Positions 49,314-57,682 of a stretch of DNA of 64,000 nucleotides are shown in pieces. The stretch's first letter is position 1. Each line of letters starts with the position of its first letter. The notes beneath the pieces are model-generated. The model worked only from the letters and a program-made list of their open reading frames with translations, had not been told where the DNA came from and searched no databases. This DNA is from Pseudozobellia thermophila (GTDB taxonomy: Bacteria; Bacteroidota; Bacteroidia; Flavobacteriales; Flavobacteriaceae), in the NCBI RefSeq assembly GCF_900141855.1, contig NZ_FQYU01000007.1, positions 1-64,000 on the forward strand, in the 5' to 3' direction. Position numbers and translations under genes: made by a program.

Positions 49314-51260
49314 TTACTTCGTATTGGGGTTTATACTATTCTTTGAGATGATAATAAAGTCCGAACGACGGTTTTCGAGGTGTTTTTGATCACTACAGGC
49401 CACCCCGTTGGAACATTCGTTCTTTAAACGATACTCCCCGTAACCAAAGGCGCTTTCGATCCTATCGGTGCCGATGCCCTTGGAAATAAGGTATTTCTGC
49501 GTGGCTTTTGCCCTTTTGTCGGAGAGCACCAGGTTGTAATCGTCACTCCCTCGCGAATCGGTATGCGACTCGATCTTTATTACGATATCGGGGAAATTTT
49601 GCATGGCAAAGAGCACCTTTTCCAACTCGATTTCGGCGCGGGCCGTAATATCCCACTTATCGTAGTCGAAGTAGATGGGATCTACCTTGATCTTTTCCAC
49701 ATCGCCGTCCTTTTCAACGATACTGGCAAATTCGGTAAGGTATACCGTATTGTTAAGGGAAGGGGCTTCGGGGTTTACCCCGGTTTCAACGGTTACCGTT
49801 TCCTTCGAATACCCGGCCTTCGAAAATGCGATCACATTGGTCTTGTTACAGGGTAGGATCAGGTGATAATAGCCTTTTTCGTCGGTCCTGTAGATGGTCA
49901 ACAACTCATCGGTGGTGTTTTTTAACTCTACATTGGCCTCGGCAATGGGTTCCCCGGTTTTTTTATCGAGTACATATCCGGCATACTCCAAACAGTCCAC
50001 GGGCTTGACCTTGTCAAAGCTATAGATATCGTCGTCGCCCACCCCACCGGAACGATTCGAGGCAAAATAACCGCTTCCCTTCTTCTCTCCACGTATGAGC
50101 GAGAAATCGTCCATATTGCTATTGATGGGGGTACCCATGTTCATGGGCATCGAGTATTTTGTTTTGGAGTATATAACGGACCCGAAGATATCAAGGCCAC
50201 CGAGACCGTAGTGGCCATCGGAGGAAAAATACAGGGTATTGTCCATGACGAAGGGAAACATTTCCCTACCCCTGGTATTGATGCTAGGCCCCAGATTCAT
50301 TGGATCTGAAAGCACGTCGCCCTCATTGTTCAGTTCAACCACATAAATATCGGACTCCCCGTAGCCCCCGGGCATGTTCGAGGTAAAATAGAGATATCTT
50401 CCGTCCGGACTTAGCATGGGGTGGCCGCAGGAATAGTCCTTGCTATTAAAGCTCAAGGAGGTAACGTCTACCAATTGGTTCTGCCATATCCGCCCCCGCA
50501 ATATCTGCATGTTCGAAAGGCCCTCTTCATTGGCACTTAGCTTATTTTTTCTTTTTAGGAAGTTTCTGGTAAAGTAAACGGTCTCCCCGTCCCATGAAAA
50601 GGTCAGGGTTGCATCGTGGTAGGATGATTCTAGATTGGTCAAATACTTCTCGGGCACGTAATCCCGGTCGTCGGGCTTTGTAATATACAGGTCCAAATAA
50701 GGCTGTTTGTTCCAAGGATAAAGCTCTCCGCCCGATTTGATCGTATCCCTGGCCGATGCGAAGATCAATCCGCCGTTGAACAACATGGGTCCGAAATCGG
50801 ACTTCTTGCTGTTAAAGGGTAGGTTTTGTATGGCAAACCTTTCGTTTTGTCCCAATAGGCTGTCCAAGTATTTCTTTTGGGCCAAAATCATATCGAGCCG
50901 ATCCTGGTCGGTATAAAACTCCCTCAAAAGCTCATCGGCCCTTTTGGTTTTCATACCCGCCTTCAGGCTTTGTACCAATTTGATCATATTGCCCTCCCCT
51001 ACTTCCTTGCCCTCTATGGCATACAGCTTTTCGTACCATTTGGCGGCCTCTTGGTATCTATTGATATTGAAGTAGCTATCGGCCAGTTTTTGAATGGTAT
51101 TGAGCGAGGGCCTTCGTTTCTCCTGTGCCAGGTCTTCGTACAGGGCTATGGCCTTGTCGAACTTAAAGTCGGTAAAGAACTGATCGGCCCTTTCTTCCTT
51201 GTTTTGGGAATTGGCCATTAGGCATGAGCCCATAACGATATAAAGTATAATTTTTTTCAT
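49314..51260 (-). CDS. OmpA-family protein with TPR and PD40 propeller (PorE-like)
   Basis: The 648-residue protein has a signal peptide (KKIILYIVMGSCLMANS) and then TPR-like helices over about 25-150 (FDKAIALYEDLAQEKRRPSL). A PD40 propeller spans about 160-425 (HPMLSPDGRYLYFTSNMPG and similar), followed by a carboxypeptidase-regulatory-like beta domain (EAGYVLDKKTGEPIAEANVE-type) and a C-terminal OmpA peptidoglycan-binding domain (IKIESHTDSRGSDDYNLVLS, SDKRAKATQKYLISKGIGTD). This order matches PorE, which links the type IX system to peptidoglycan. It is the last gene of a leftward operon with PorP/SprF and a CHU_C adhesin. Confidence 0.9.
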   Translation of the reverse strand: MKKIILYIVMGSCLMANSQNKEERADQFFTDFKFDKAIALYEDLAQEKRRPSLNTIQKLADSYFNINRYQEAAKWYEKLYAIEGKEVGEGNMIKLVQSLKAGMKTKRADELLREFYTDQDRLDMILAQKKYLDSLLGQNERFAIQNLPFNSKKSDFGPMLFNGGLIFASARDTIKSGGELYPWNKQPYLDLYITKPDDRDYVPEKYLTNLESSYHDATLTFSWDGETVYFTRNFLKRKNKLSANEEGLSNMQILRGRIWQNQLVDVTSLSFNSKDYSCGHPMLSPDGRYLYFTSNMPGGYGESDIYVVELNNEGDVLSDPMNLGPSINTRGREMFPFVMDNTLYFSSDGHYGLGGLDIFGSVIYSKTKYSMPMNMGTPINSNMDDFSLIRGEKKGSGYFASNRSGGVGDDDIYSFDKVKPVDCLEYAGYVLDKKTGEPIAEANVELKNTTDELLTIYRTDEKGYYHLILPCNKTNVIAFSKAGYSKETVTVETGVNPEAPSLNNTVYLTEFASIVEKDGDVEKIKVDPIYFDYDKWDITARAEIELEKVLFAMQNFPDIVIKIESHTDSRGSDDYNLVLSDKRAKATQKYLISKGIGTDRIESAFGYGEYRLKNECSNGVACSDQKHLENRRSDFIIISKNSINPNTK

Positions 51261-51271
51261 GGAGTTCGGTT

Positions 51272-52198
51272 TTAGAAGAATCTTGGGGATAATGCACGCT
51301 TTGCACCGTCAAACAGGCTGTATTTGAGAATGATTTCGTGTGAGCCATCGTTGTAGCTTTTCAACCCCGTCGTCGAATAATCGTAGGCATAGCCCAAAAA
51401 GAAACTTTTGGCGATATGGATCCCCGCCATGGCGCTGATGGCGTCGTCGTATCGGTAGGCCAAGCCCAAGGTCAAGATCTCGTTGATCATAAAGTTTCCG
51501 GATACATCGACGGTAATCGGGGCACCTGCCACATGCTTTGTCAACAAGGTCGGTTTGAACTTTAGGTTATCGGTAAGGTCGAAGACATAGCCGGCCATGA
51601 CATAATATTGACTTTTAACGTCGGTAACCACCTCATCGTTATCGCTATAGATTTGTGAATTAAGGAAGTTATGGGTCGAAATTCCTACGTACCATTTATC
51701 GCTAAAGTAATAGGCCCCTGCCCCGAATACCGGTCTCAAGGTATTGATGTTGTCCGCAAAAATCGGATCCAGGCCATCTTCGTAGGTACCCTTCGACCAA
51801 TCTACCTTGAGGATATCGACCCCGGCGTTCAGTCCCAACGACAGCTTGGTCTTATACCCCACGGGAATCTGATAGGCAAAATTTCCGTTGATATCGATGT
51901 CGTTGGCGGCACCGATATTGTCGTTTACAAAGGTAAGGCCGAGCCTTACCCTTTCGCTGAACTTGCCCTGAACGGAGAGCGACTGGGTTTCGGGGGCCCC
52001 TTCGATCCCCACCCATTGCGAGCGATGGAGCAAAGTGGCATCAATAATACTATTCTCCGAAGAATAGCCCGGATTCAGTACCATGGTGTTGTACATGTAC
52101 TGTGTATATTGTGCCGGCTGCTGGGCGCTCATGGTATTTACGGCCATCAGAAAAACACAAAGAAAAAGTGTGGTTATGGTAATCGAATTGGTTTTCAT
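51272..52198 (-). CDS. PorP/SprF-family type IX secretion membrane protein
   Basis: The 308-residue outer-membrane protein has a signal peptide (ITTLFLCVFLMAVNTMSAQ) and the family start QPAQYTQYMYNTMVLNPGYS, followed by repeated beta-strands (IDATLLHRSQWVGIEGAPET, KFSERVRLGLTFVNDNIGAA). PorP/SprF proteins attach or export CHU_C/type B CTD proteins, and the preceding gene encodes one. It lies between that gene (58 bp) and the PorE-like gene (11 bp). Confidence 0.93.
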   Translation of the reverse strand: MKTNSITITTLFLCVFLMAVNTMSAQQPAQYTQYMYNTMVLNPGYSSENSIIDATLLHRSQWVGIEGAPETQSLSVQGKFSERVRLGLTFVNDNIGAANDIDINGNFAYQIPVGYKTKLSLGLNAGVDILKVDWSKGTYEDGLDPIFADNINTLRPVFGAGAYYFSDKWYVGISTHNFLNSQIYSDNDEVVTDVKSQYYVMAGYVFDLTDNLKFKPTLLTKHVAGAPITVDVSGNFMINEILTLGLAYRYDDAISAMAGIHIAKSFFLGYAYDYSTTGLKSYNDGSHEIILKYSLFDGAKRALSPRFF

Positions 52199-52256
52199 GT
52201 TAGGTATGTGTTAATGGTAGTGTATAGATTGGGTAAAAGCATTTCGGATTCGTCCC

Positions 52257-55200
52257 TTAACGGGCCAACTGTAACCATCCCACTAGATTTCTTTCCAGTT
52301 CCGGAATGTTGATCACGTAGTAATAGGTGCCTGAGGGCAGGTGGTCCCCACTGCTCAAAACTCCGTTGACGTTGGCAATTCCCGTCCACGTATTTCGATA
52401 ATCCGCCGTCTTGTACACCAGGTTACCGTTACGGTTATAGATTTCCAGGGTATTGGAGTAATCTTCGATACACTGCACCTTGAATACTTCGTTGAATCCG
52501 TCGTTATTGGGCGAAAATTCATTATAGACCTTTAGACAAAACTCCTCGCCCAAGACCATTCCGCAAGAGGTCACGTTTACATCGAGTACCATCGATTTAT
52601 TGGGGTTACATCCCGATGCGTCCTCATACGAGACGGTAAGGCTGTTGTCTTGTTCCTCGGTCCATTCTACCGTTACAAAATCGTCGGTGGCCGTACCACC
52701 ATCCGTTATCGTACCTCCTGTTACTTCCCAGCCATAATTGTTTTTTCCGCTCTGGGTAACGTAGGTATAGGCTGTGTTGAGGCAGGCATCTTCCGACTCG
52801 CCATCCAAGGTAATGGCTTCAAAATCATCTTCGGTAAGGCTTACCATTATTCGAAGTCGGGAACTGCTCTCACAACCGTTTTCGACGGCTGCCACATAGT
52901 ATCTTCCACCATCGGCCAAAGGCGTTGAGGGATCGATCATGCTTCCTCCGGCCGCACTGTCATAAAACACGACGTTGGCCTCGTTTACTTGGATGTCGGC
53001 AACTGTCGGACTTAGGCTGTCGCAAAACTCCTGAAGTTCGGAGGTCGTAGTAGGCTCGGGCACATCGTTGATTTGAACGGTTACCGCAACCCTGGCCAAT
53101 ACCGAGGCCGGAATGCCCAAGATACCTGCAAAATAAACATCGCCATCGGCCAAAGGGGTATCGGCATCGACCTGCACAAGGGCATCGAGGCTATCGAACA
53201 ATACCAAATCGTCGTCGCCCAATTCAATATCGGCCACCGTTGCCAATTCGGTCCTGCAAAAAACCTGTAAGAGGTTGTCGAGGGACAGGTCGGGTAATTC
53301 GATAAGGATTTCGTCGTTGCCCAAACATATACCGTTGTCGATAATGGTCTCGATAATGCCATCGGCATCGGAAACCAGGTCAAGGGCATCGACACTTATC
53401 TCAAAAGAGGAGTCGGCCTGTACAACGCCATCGAACTGCTGCCCATTGATTAACAACGAAACGATTTCACCAGTGTTTACATCACCTGAAACGGTGCCGC
53501 TCACGGTAGTGGTATTGTTTCCGTCGAAAATGGATATAAGGTCATCAAGCGTCTTGGTAACGACCGAAGTAATGGTTACGTTTTTATCATAATCCACTAC
53601 GTCAACAGTAACCGATTGCAAGTCCCCAGGGGCATTTTGACAAGCTGCACGACTTGTGGTCAGCGCGGTGTAATACGTATAAGGTCCGCCAGCCTCGGTC
53701 AAACCTGAAATGATCAGTCTATCGTTCCCGTCGATCTGATAGCTAGCCCCGCCCGAAACGGTACCATCGGTTATTTCCGAAACCATGTTGGCATCGAAGT
53801 ACCACGAGAAGTCGCCGTCGATGCTACTATTGGGAACCAGAACGACATCGTTCGACGAGCAGATCGAGCCCTCATTGCCGGTAATCGTAATATCCGCTGC
53901 CGTCGGGATATCCTCGACATGGATAAGGGCCTCGGTTCTAGGGGATTCCTGGGCACAGCCAATCCTGCCCGAGGCTACATAATATGTGGTGTCTTCGGTA
54001 AGTACAGGAGTCGTAAACGTACCGCCCGAACTTGTCGTTGCCAATAGATTGCCTCCATCGGCGGCATCGTACCAACGCAATTCGACCCCGCTCCCGTTGG
54101 CTACGCTGGCCGTCAAGTCGATCGTCGACCCCTCGCATATATAGGCACCTTCGGCATCAATGTTCAGGGTCGGTGCTTCAGGGCCCGCAAAAACCTCATA
54201 AATGTTCAAGTGTTGTTCAATGTCAACGCCCAATAGGGAAGACAAGGTAAGGGTCAACCGGTTGATGGGCTCAGGGGATTGGAATCCTATGGTCGCGGTG
54301 TCTCCGTTCTGCAAAAGGCCAAGTAAATCGAGACTTATCAGACTCGACAGGTCACTCGAGAACACCGGGGCGTTCGAACCGTTTTGTCCGGTAACCGTAA
54401 GGGCGTTTAAAACCCCCAAACTGACCAAGGATGGATCCACCGACAATTGGATATAGAAGGTGTTCGTCGCATCCTGTACTTCGTTAAAATAAAAGGTCTG
54501 TTCGATATCGGCGGCAACGTTCAAAATACCTAGGCCCAATTTGGAATAGGTGCCCGAATCCCCGTCTATGGCCGATTCGGGATCGGTAACCCCTGCCCCT
54601 CCAAGCCCCAAAAGGTCTAAACTAATACCATGTCCATCGAAGGAAGTATAACTGGGCGAGCCACAGGGTTCCTCGGCATCTCCGTAGTAAACTGCGGCAA
54701 CTTCGAGGTTCTTGGTCTGATTCAGTCCGATCAAGGAACCGGTTCGGTTGCTTATACCTATGGTGTTGTAAACACTGGTCGGGGTCATGGCAACGTAAAA
54801 ATCACCATTGGCATCGATGACCACACGGGCCTCATCGGTCGAAAATGCATCCACACTACTGGAAGACGACTCGACCACTACAACGTTATCATAGCTTGCC
54901 GAAACCGAGAACTCTTGGTTGCCTATAAGTAGGACTCCTACGACATCCGAAAGTAGCCCCCCCAAACTTCCGCCCAGCAAACTCGAAAGAATATCATCTT
55001 GGGTCTCCAATCTTACATAGGAAGTTGTATTCGATGGTAAATCGGACGGATAGGCCAGGTCCAAATTCCCTGAATAGGAACCAAGACCGGCAACCAGGCC
55101 TGAGTTCGCCCTGATCGTGGCATGGGTATTTAAATCCCCATCGATGGCATTGGCTGAAAGATCCACCTCATTTTGGCTGGAGACTGTAGTCGCATAGGTC

Positions 55201-55280
55201 TGCCCTTGGACGTACAGCACAGATGAAGTAAGAAAAATCAGCAATAAAAAATAGCCACGGGTAGTAATTTTCCGAAACAT
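52257..55280 (-). CDS. Large secreted adhesin-like protein with CHU_C (type B) C-terminal domain
   Basis: The 1007-residue protein has a signal peptide (YFLLLIFLTSSVLYVQGQ). Beta-rich modules follow over residues about 30-370, with Ig-like/SprB-type repeats over about 370-880 (EGSTIDLTASVANGSGVELR, then AVENGCESSSRLRIMVSLTE). It ends with a gliding-motility-associated C-terminal domain: VYNEFSPNNDGFNEVFKV, LEIYNRNGNLVYKTADYRN and LPSGTYYYVINIPELE. The CTD marks it for type IX secretion via the neighbouring PorP/SprF. It is probably a surface adhesin. Paired cysteines in the repeats suggest a rigid stalk. Confidence 0.9.
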   Translation of the reverse strand: MFRKITTRGYFLLLIFLTSSVLYVQGQTYATTVSSQNEVDLSANAIDGDLNTHATIRANSGLVAGLGSYSGNLDLAYPSDLPSNTTSYVRLETQDDILSSLLGGSLGGLLSDVVGVLLIGNQEFSVSASYDNVVVVESSSSSVDAFSTDEARVVIDANGDFYVAMTPTSVYNTIGISNRTGSLIGLNQTKNLEVAAVYYGDAEEPCGSPSYTSFDGHGISLDLLGLGGAGVTDPESAIDGDSGTYSKLGLGILNVAADIEQTFYFNEVQDATNTFYIQLSVDPSLVSLGVLNALTVTGQNGSNAPVFSSDLSSLISLDLLGLLQNGDTATIGFQSPEPINRLTLTLSSLLGVDIEQHLNIYEVFAGPEAPTLNIDAEGAYICEGSTIDLTASVANGSGVELRWYDAADGGNLLATTSSGGTFTTPVLTEDTTYYVASGRIGCAQESPRTEALIHVEDIPTAADITITGNEGSICSSNDVVLVPNSSIDGDFSWYFDANMVSEITDGTVSGGASYQIDGNDRLIISGLTEAGGPYTYYTALTTSRAACQNAPGDLQSVTVDVVDYDKNVTITSVVTKTLDDLISIFDGNNTTTVSGTVSGDVNTGEIVSLLINGQQFDGVVQADSSFEISVDALDLVSDADGIIETIIDNGICLGNDEILIELPDLSLDNLLQVFCRTELATVADIELGDDDLVLFDSLDALVQVDADTPLADGDVYFAGILGIPASVLARVAVTVQINDVPEPTTTSELQEFCDSLSPTVADIQVNEANVVFYDSAAGGSMIDPSTPLADGGRYYVAAVENGCESSSRLRIMVSLTEDDFEAITLDGESEDACLNTAYTYVTQSGKNNYGWEVTGGTITDGGTATDDFVTVEWTEEQDNSLTVSYEDASGCNPNKSMVLDVNVTSCGMVLGEEFCLKVYNEFSPNNDGFNEVFKVQCIEDYSNTLEIYNRNGNLVYKTADYRNTWTGIANVNGVLSSGDHLPSGTYYYVINIPELERNLVGWLQLAR

Positions 55281-55642
55281 ATTTGGTTATTTTGTAGGTT
55301 TAGTACTACTATAACCCATAATTGCTTCTATTAGTATGGTTTGGATTATATCTTATCCGTAAAAAACCGATTTCTTCGATAAACGGTATTATTTTCGATA
55401 TAAGACATCAAATAATTGCATTTCATCGATCATATATCTTTCTAAAACCTAAAGATAAAGCTCCAATCTTAAGTAAAAACTTACCTTTTTGTTCTATTTT
55501 AAATTTGATTTTACTTAAATGTGTTGTAAGAACTTACTTAAAATAACCCCTATAACATACACATTTGGGAAGTGGACAAAAAACACCCCCGTACCAGGAT
55601 TCCCGGCCGGGGGTTTGAAAACAACTTCGACTACTTAATTTC
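55281..55642. other. AT-rich intergenic region with terminator
   Basis: No gene was seen between the adhesin start and the end of the CAP gene. The left part is the likely promoter region of the leftward operon, though no clear TAnnTTTG could be placed. On the right is the hairpin at 55585-55614. Confidence 0.5.
55585..55614 (-). terminator. Terminator of the CAP-domain gene
   Basis: ACCCCC (55585-55590) pairs with GGGGGT (55609-55614). On the minus strand a T-rich tail (GTTTTTTGTCC) follows the stem, 30 bp after the stop of the CAP gene. Confidence 0.75.
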
Positions 55643-56137
55643 TTACTTGTAGAACAGTTGGGTAAAGTATAAGGTTCCATCTTGATCGGGGGCCACACTT
55701 ACGGCAGTATAGTCAAAGTCACCTTCCATTACCTTTTTATGTGTGGGACTGTTTTTCCAAGCCTCCACTATGGCTTTGGCATTGGTAAATTCCATTCCCA
55801 GGTTTTCCGATACAAAGTCGGCACCGGCATCGAGGGAAAGCTTGGAAGCCCTAAGTTCAAAATTGTCGTGGCTGATCATTCCTTCCGATATCATATATTC
55901 GTTATGGGCTATGGCGTAACTGTATGCAATGGAACTGAACTCAAGGGTACCCAGTCCGATCGAAACCCTGTATTCGTTGACGGCATCCATAACCTCTTGT
56001 TCCAAGGAGGAAACGGTTACATCTTGTGCCGTGGCGGCAACGGCTTCGTACAATTCATTTTCTTCGGTCGTTGATGAAGAACATGAGGTCATTAAGATCG
56101 TAATCGCAAGCAAGATTAAAGTTGTGTAACGTACCAT
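55643..56137 (-). CDS. CAP-domain (SCP/PR-1-type) lipoprotein
   Basis: The 164-residue protein has a lipoprotein signal (LILLAITILMTSCSSSTTEE, lipobox Cys near residue 19) and a CAP domain with EQEVMDAVNEYRVSIGLGTL, YAIAHNEYMISEGMISHDNF, GADFVSENLGMEF and AWKNSPTHKKVMEGDFDYTA. The CAP site residues His and Glu are present (IAHNEY, SENLG, SPTHKK). The role of bacterial CAP proteins is mostly unknown. Outer-membrane or periplasmic location is likely. Confidence 0.9.
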   Translation of the reverse strand: MVRYTTLILLAITILMTSCSSSTTEENELYEAVAATAQDVTVSSLEQEVMDAVNEYRVSIGLGTLEFSSIAYSYAIAHNEYMISEGMISHDNFELRASKLSLDAGADFVSENLGMEFTNAKAIVEAWKNSPTHKKVMEGDFDYTAVSVAPDQDGTLYFTQLFYK

Positions 56138-56577
56138 AGCTTTTTTAAATACCAGTTTGTAATTGTTTTCCGATGCAAAGGAACGGTGAATCCTATCCCC
56201 TCCTCAGCAATCGCTATATACGGTAGGCTTTGATCGTTTAAGTGCATGTTTTTCGAAATCCAAATCCTACAAAGAAAATGGGCCGGTCACAGGGCGTATA
56301 AACCGCGCAGAACGACGGTGATTTTGCCCCTTATCAGCGGTTTGGCCCCACTAAGCGATTCCGTGGTACCCGCTTCATCGACATGGGGTACCATAGTCCG
56401 GTCAAGATGCACGGGACCCCAAAAAAAACAGCCATATGGCCGGGGTAGGAAAAAACCGAGGCCATCGTGTCGAGATCCGGAAAAACCAGGGTATATTCTT
56501 TTCCATTGGCGATCCGTTTTAATTTTCCTATTTTGGGAAAATCAAAACCCCATAAGCCATTGGAACAAAGCGCAACC
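56138..56577. other. Intergenic spacer before the glycosyltransferase
   Basis: I see no gene in this 440-bp stretch; open frames across it do not look like proteins. CCTATTTTGG at 56527-56536 may be the -7 element of the glycosyltransferase gene, about 42 bp before its GTG start. Confidence 0.45.
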
Positions 56578-57576
56578 GTGTTGATCAGTATTTTAGTACC
56601 GTTTAAGAATACCCAGGATTTTTTGGAAGAATGCCTCGTGTCGATCATCGAACAAGGTTACCCCCATTGGGAAGTATTGGCCGTAGACGACCACTCCAAC
56701 GACAACAGTGTGGAAATTGTAAGGCGTTTTTCCCAATCGGATCCGCGCATCAAACTATACCCCAATAAGGGCCATGGCATTATCGAGGCGCTCCGAACGG
56801 CCTATGACGCCAGTAGGGGAACCTTGATCACCCGAATGGATTCCGATGATGTTATGGTGAAGGACAAATTACAGGTAATGGCCTACTCCCTTCAGGCACG
56901 GGGACCGGGGCACGTGGCCATAGGCCAGGTCCGCTACTTTTCGGACAGGGGAATCAGCAACGGTTACGAACGCTACGAACAATGGCTCAACCAACTTACC
57001 GAAAGGGGAAGCAACTACGGTGAAATCTATAAGGAATGCGTTATCCCCTCCCCTTGTTGGATGGTCTACCGCAACGACCTCGATGCCTGCGGGGCCTTCG
57101 ACCCCGACCGATATCCCGAAGATTACGACCTCACCTTCCGTTTTTATGAAAAGGGACTCCGATGCATCCCCTGCGACCAAGTATTGCACCTATGGCGCGA
57201 TTACGATACCCGGACGTCACGCACCAGTGAGCACTATGCACAAAATTATTTTCTCGATATCAAGCTCCACTATTTTCTAAGGCTAGACCGTGACCCCAAA
57301 CGCACATTGACCTTGTGGGGAGCGGGCAGCAAGGGAAAAGAGATCGCCAAGGGGCTGATCAAAAAGAAGGTCGAATTCCATTGGTTATGCGACAACCCCA
57401 ATAAAATAGGAAAGGAGATTTACGGTAAGCACATGTACCACTACTCCAAATTAAAGGAGCTGCCCCAAGCCCAAAGCATAATTACGGTAGCCAACGAAGA
57501 GGCCCAAGCGATGATAAGGGCTTATTTCGCCCAAATGGGACAGCAACCCATGACCGACTATTTCTTTTTTTGCTAG
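56578..57576 (+). CDS. Family 2 glycosyltransferase
   Basis: The 332-residue protein begins with the GT-A fold of family GT2: ISILVPFKNTQDFLEECLVS, VLAVDDHSNDNSVEIVRRFS and LITRMDSDDVMVKDKLQVMA (D-S-D-D in place of the D-x-D). CDQVLHLWRDYDTRTSRTSE lies near the acceptor site. The C-terminal 90 residues (TLTLWGAGSKGKEIAKGLIK) look like a small nucleotide-binding domain that is often appended in flavobacteria. GTG at 56578 was chosen since the family starts right before the first strand. The transferred sugar is unknown. Confidence 0.9.
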   Translation: MLISILVPFKNTQDFLEECLVSIIEQGYPHWEVLAVDDHSNDNSVEIVRRFSQSDPRIKLYPNKGHGIIEALRTAYDASRGTLITRMDSDDVMVKDKLQVMAYSLQARGPGHVAIGQVRYFSDRGISNGYERYEQWLNQLTERGSNYGEIYKECVIPSPCWMVYRNDLDACGAFDPDRYPEDYDLTFRFYEKGLRCIPCDQVLHLWRDYDTRTSRTSEHYAQNYFLDIKLHYFLRLDRDPKRTLTLWGAGSKGKEIAKGLIKKKVEFHWLCDNPNKIGKEIYGKHMYHYSKLKELPQAQSIITVANEEAQAMIRAYFAQMGQQPMTDYFFFC

Positions 57577-57590
57577 CCCTTTTAAAAGGG
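57577..57590. terminator. Short palindrome just after the glycosyltransferase stop
   Basis: CCCTTTTAAAAGGG is a perfect 14-bp palindrome placed immediately after the TAG stop. It has no separate loop or T-run, so it is a weak terminator candidate at most. Confidence 0.35.
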
Positions 57591-57632
57591 TAGGATCGAG
57601 ACGGCCTTAAGCCTATATGTCATTGATGAATA

Positions 57633-57665
57633 TTGCCGGCTTCCTTCTTTTTTTGACTATATTTG
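57633..57665 (+). promoter_or_regulatory. Promoter of the BatA/VWA-dihydroorotase-like operon
   Basis: TTG at 57633-57635 and TATATTTG at 57658-57665 form a -33/-7 pair with 22-bp spacing. The ATG at 57683 follows 18 bp after the -7 element, which supports this start over the frame opening at 57617. Confidence 0.7.
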
Positions 57666-57682
57666 CCATCTCAATCCAGGAA

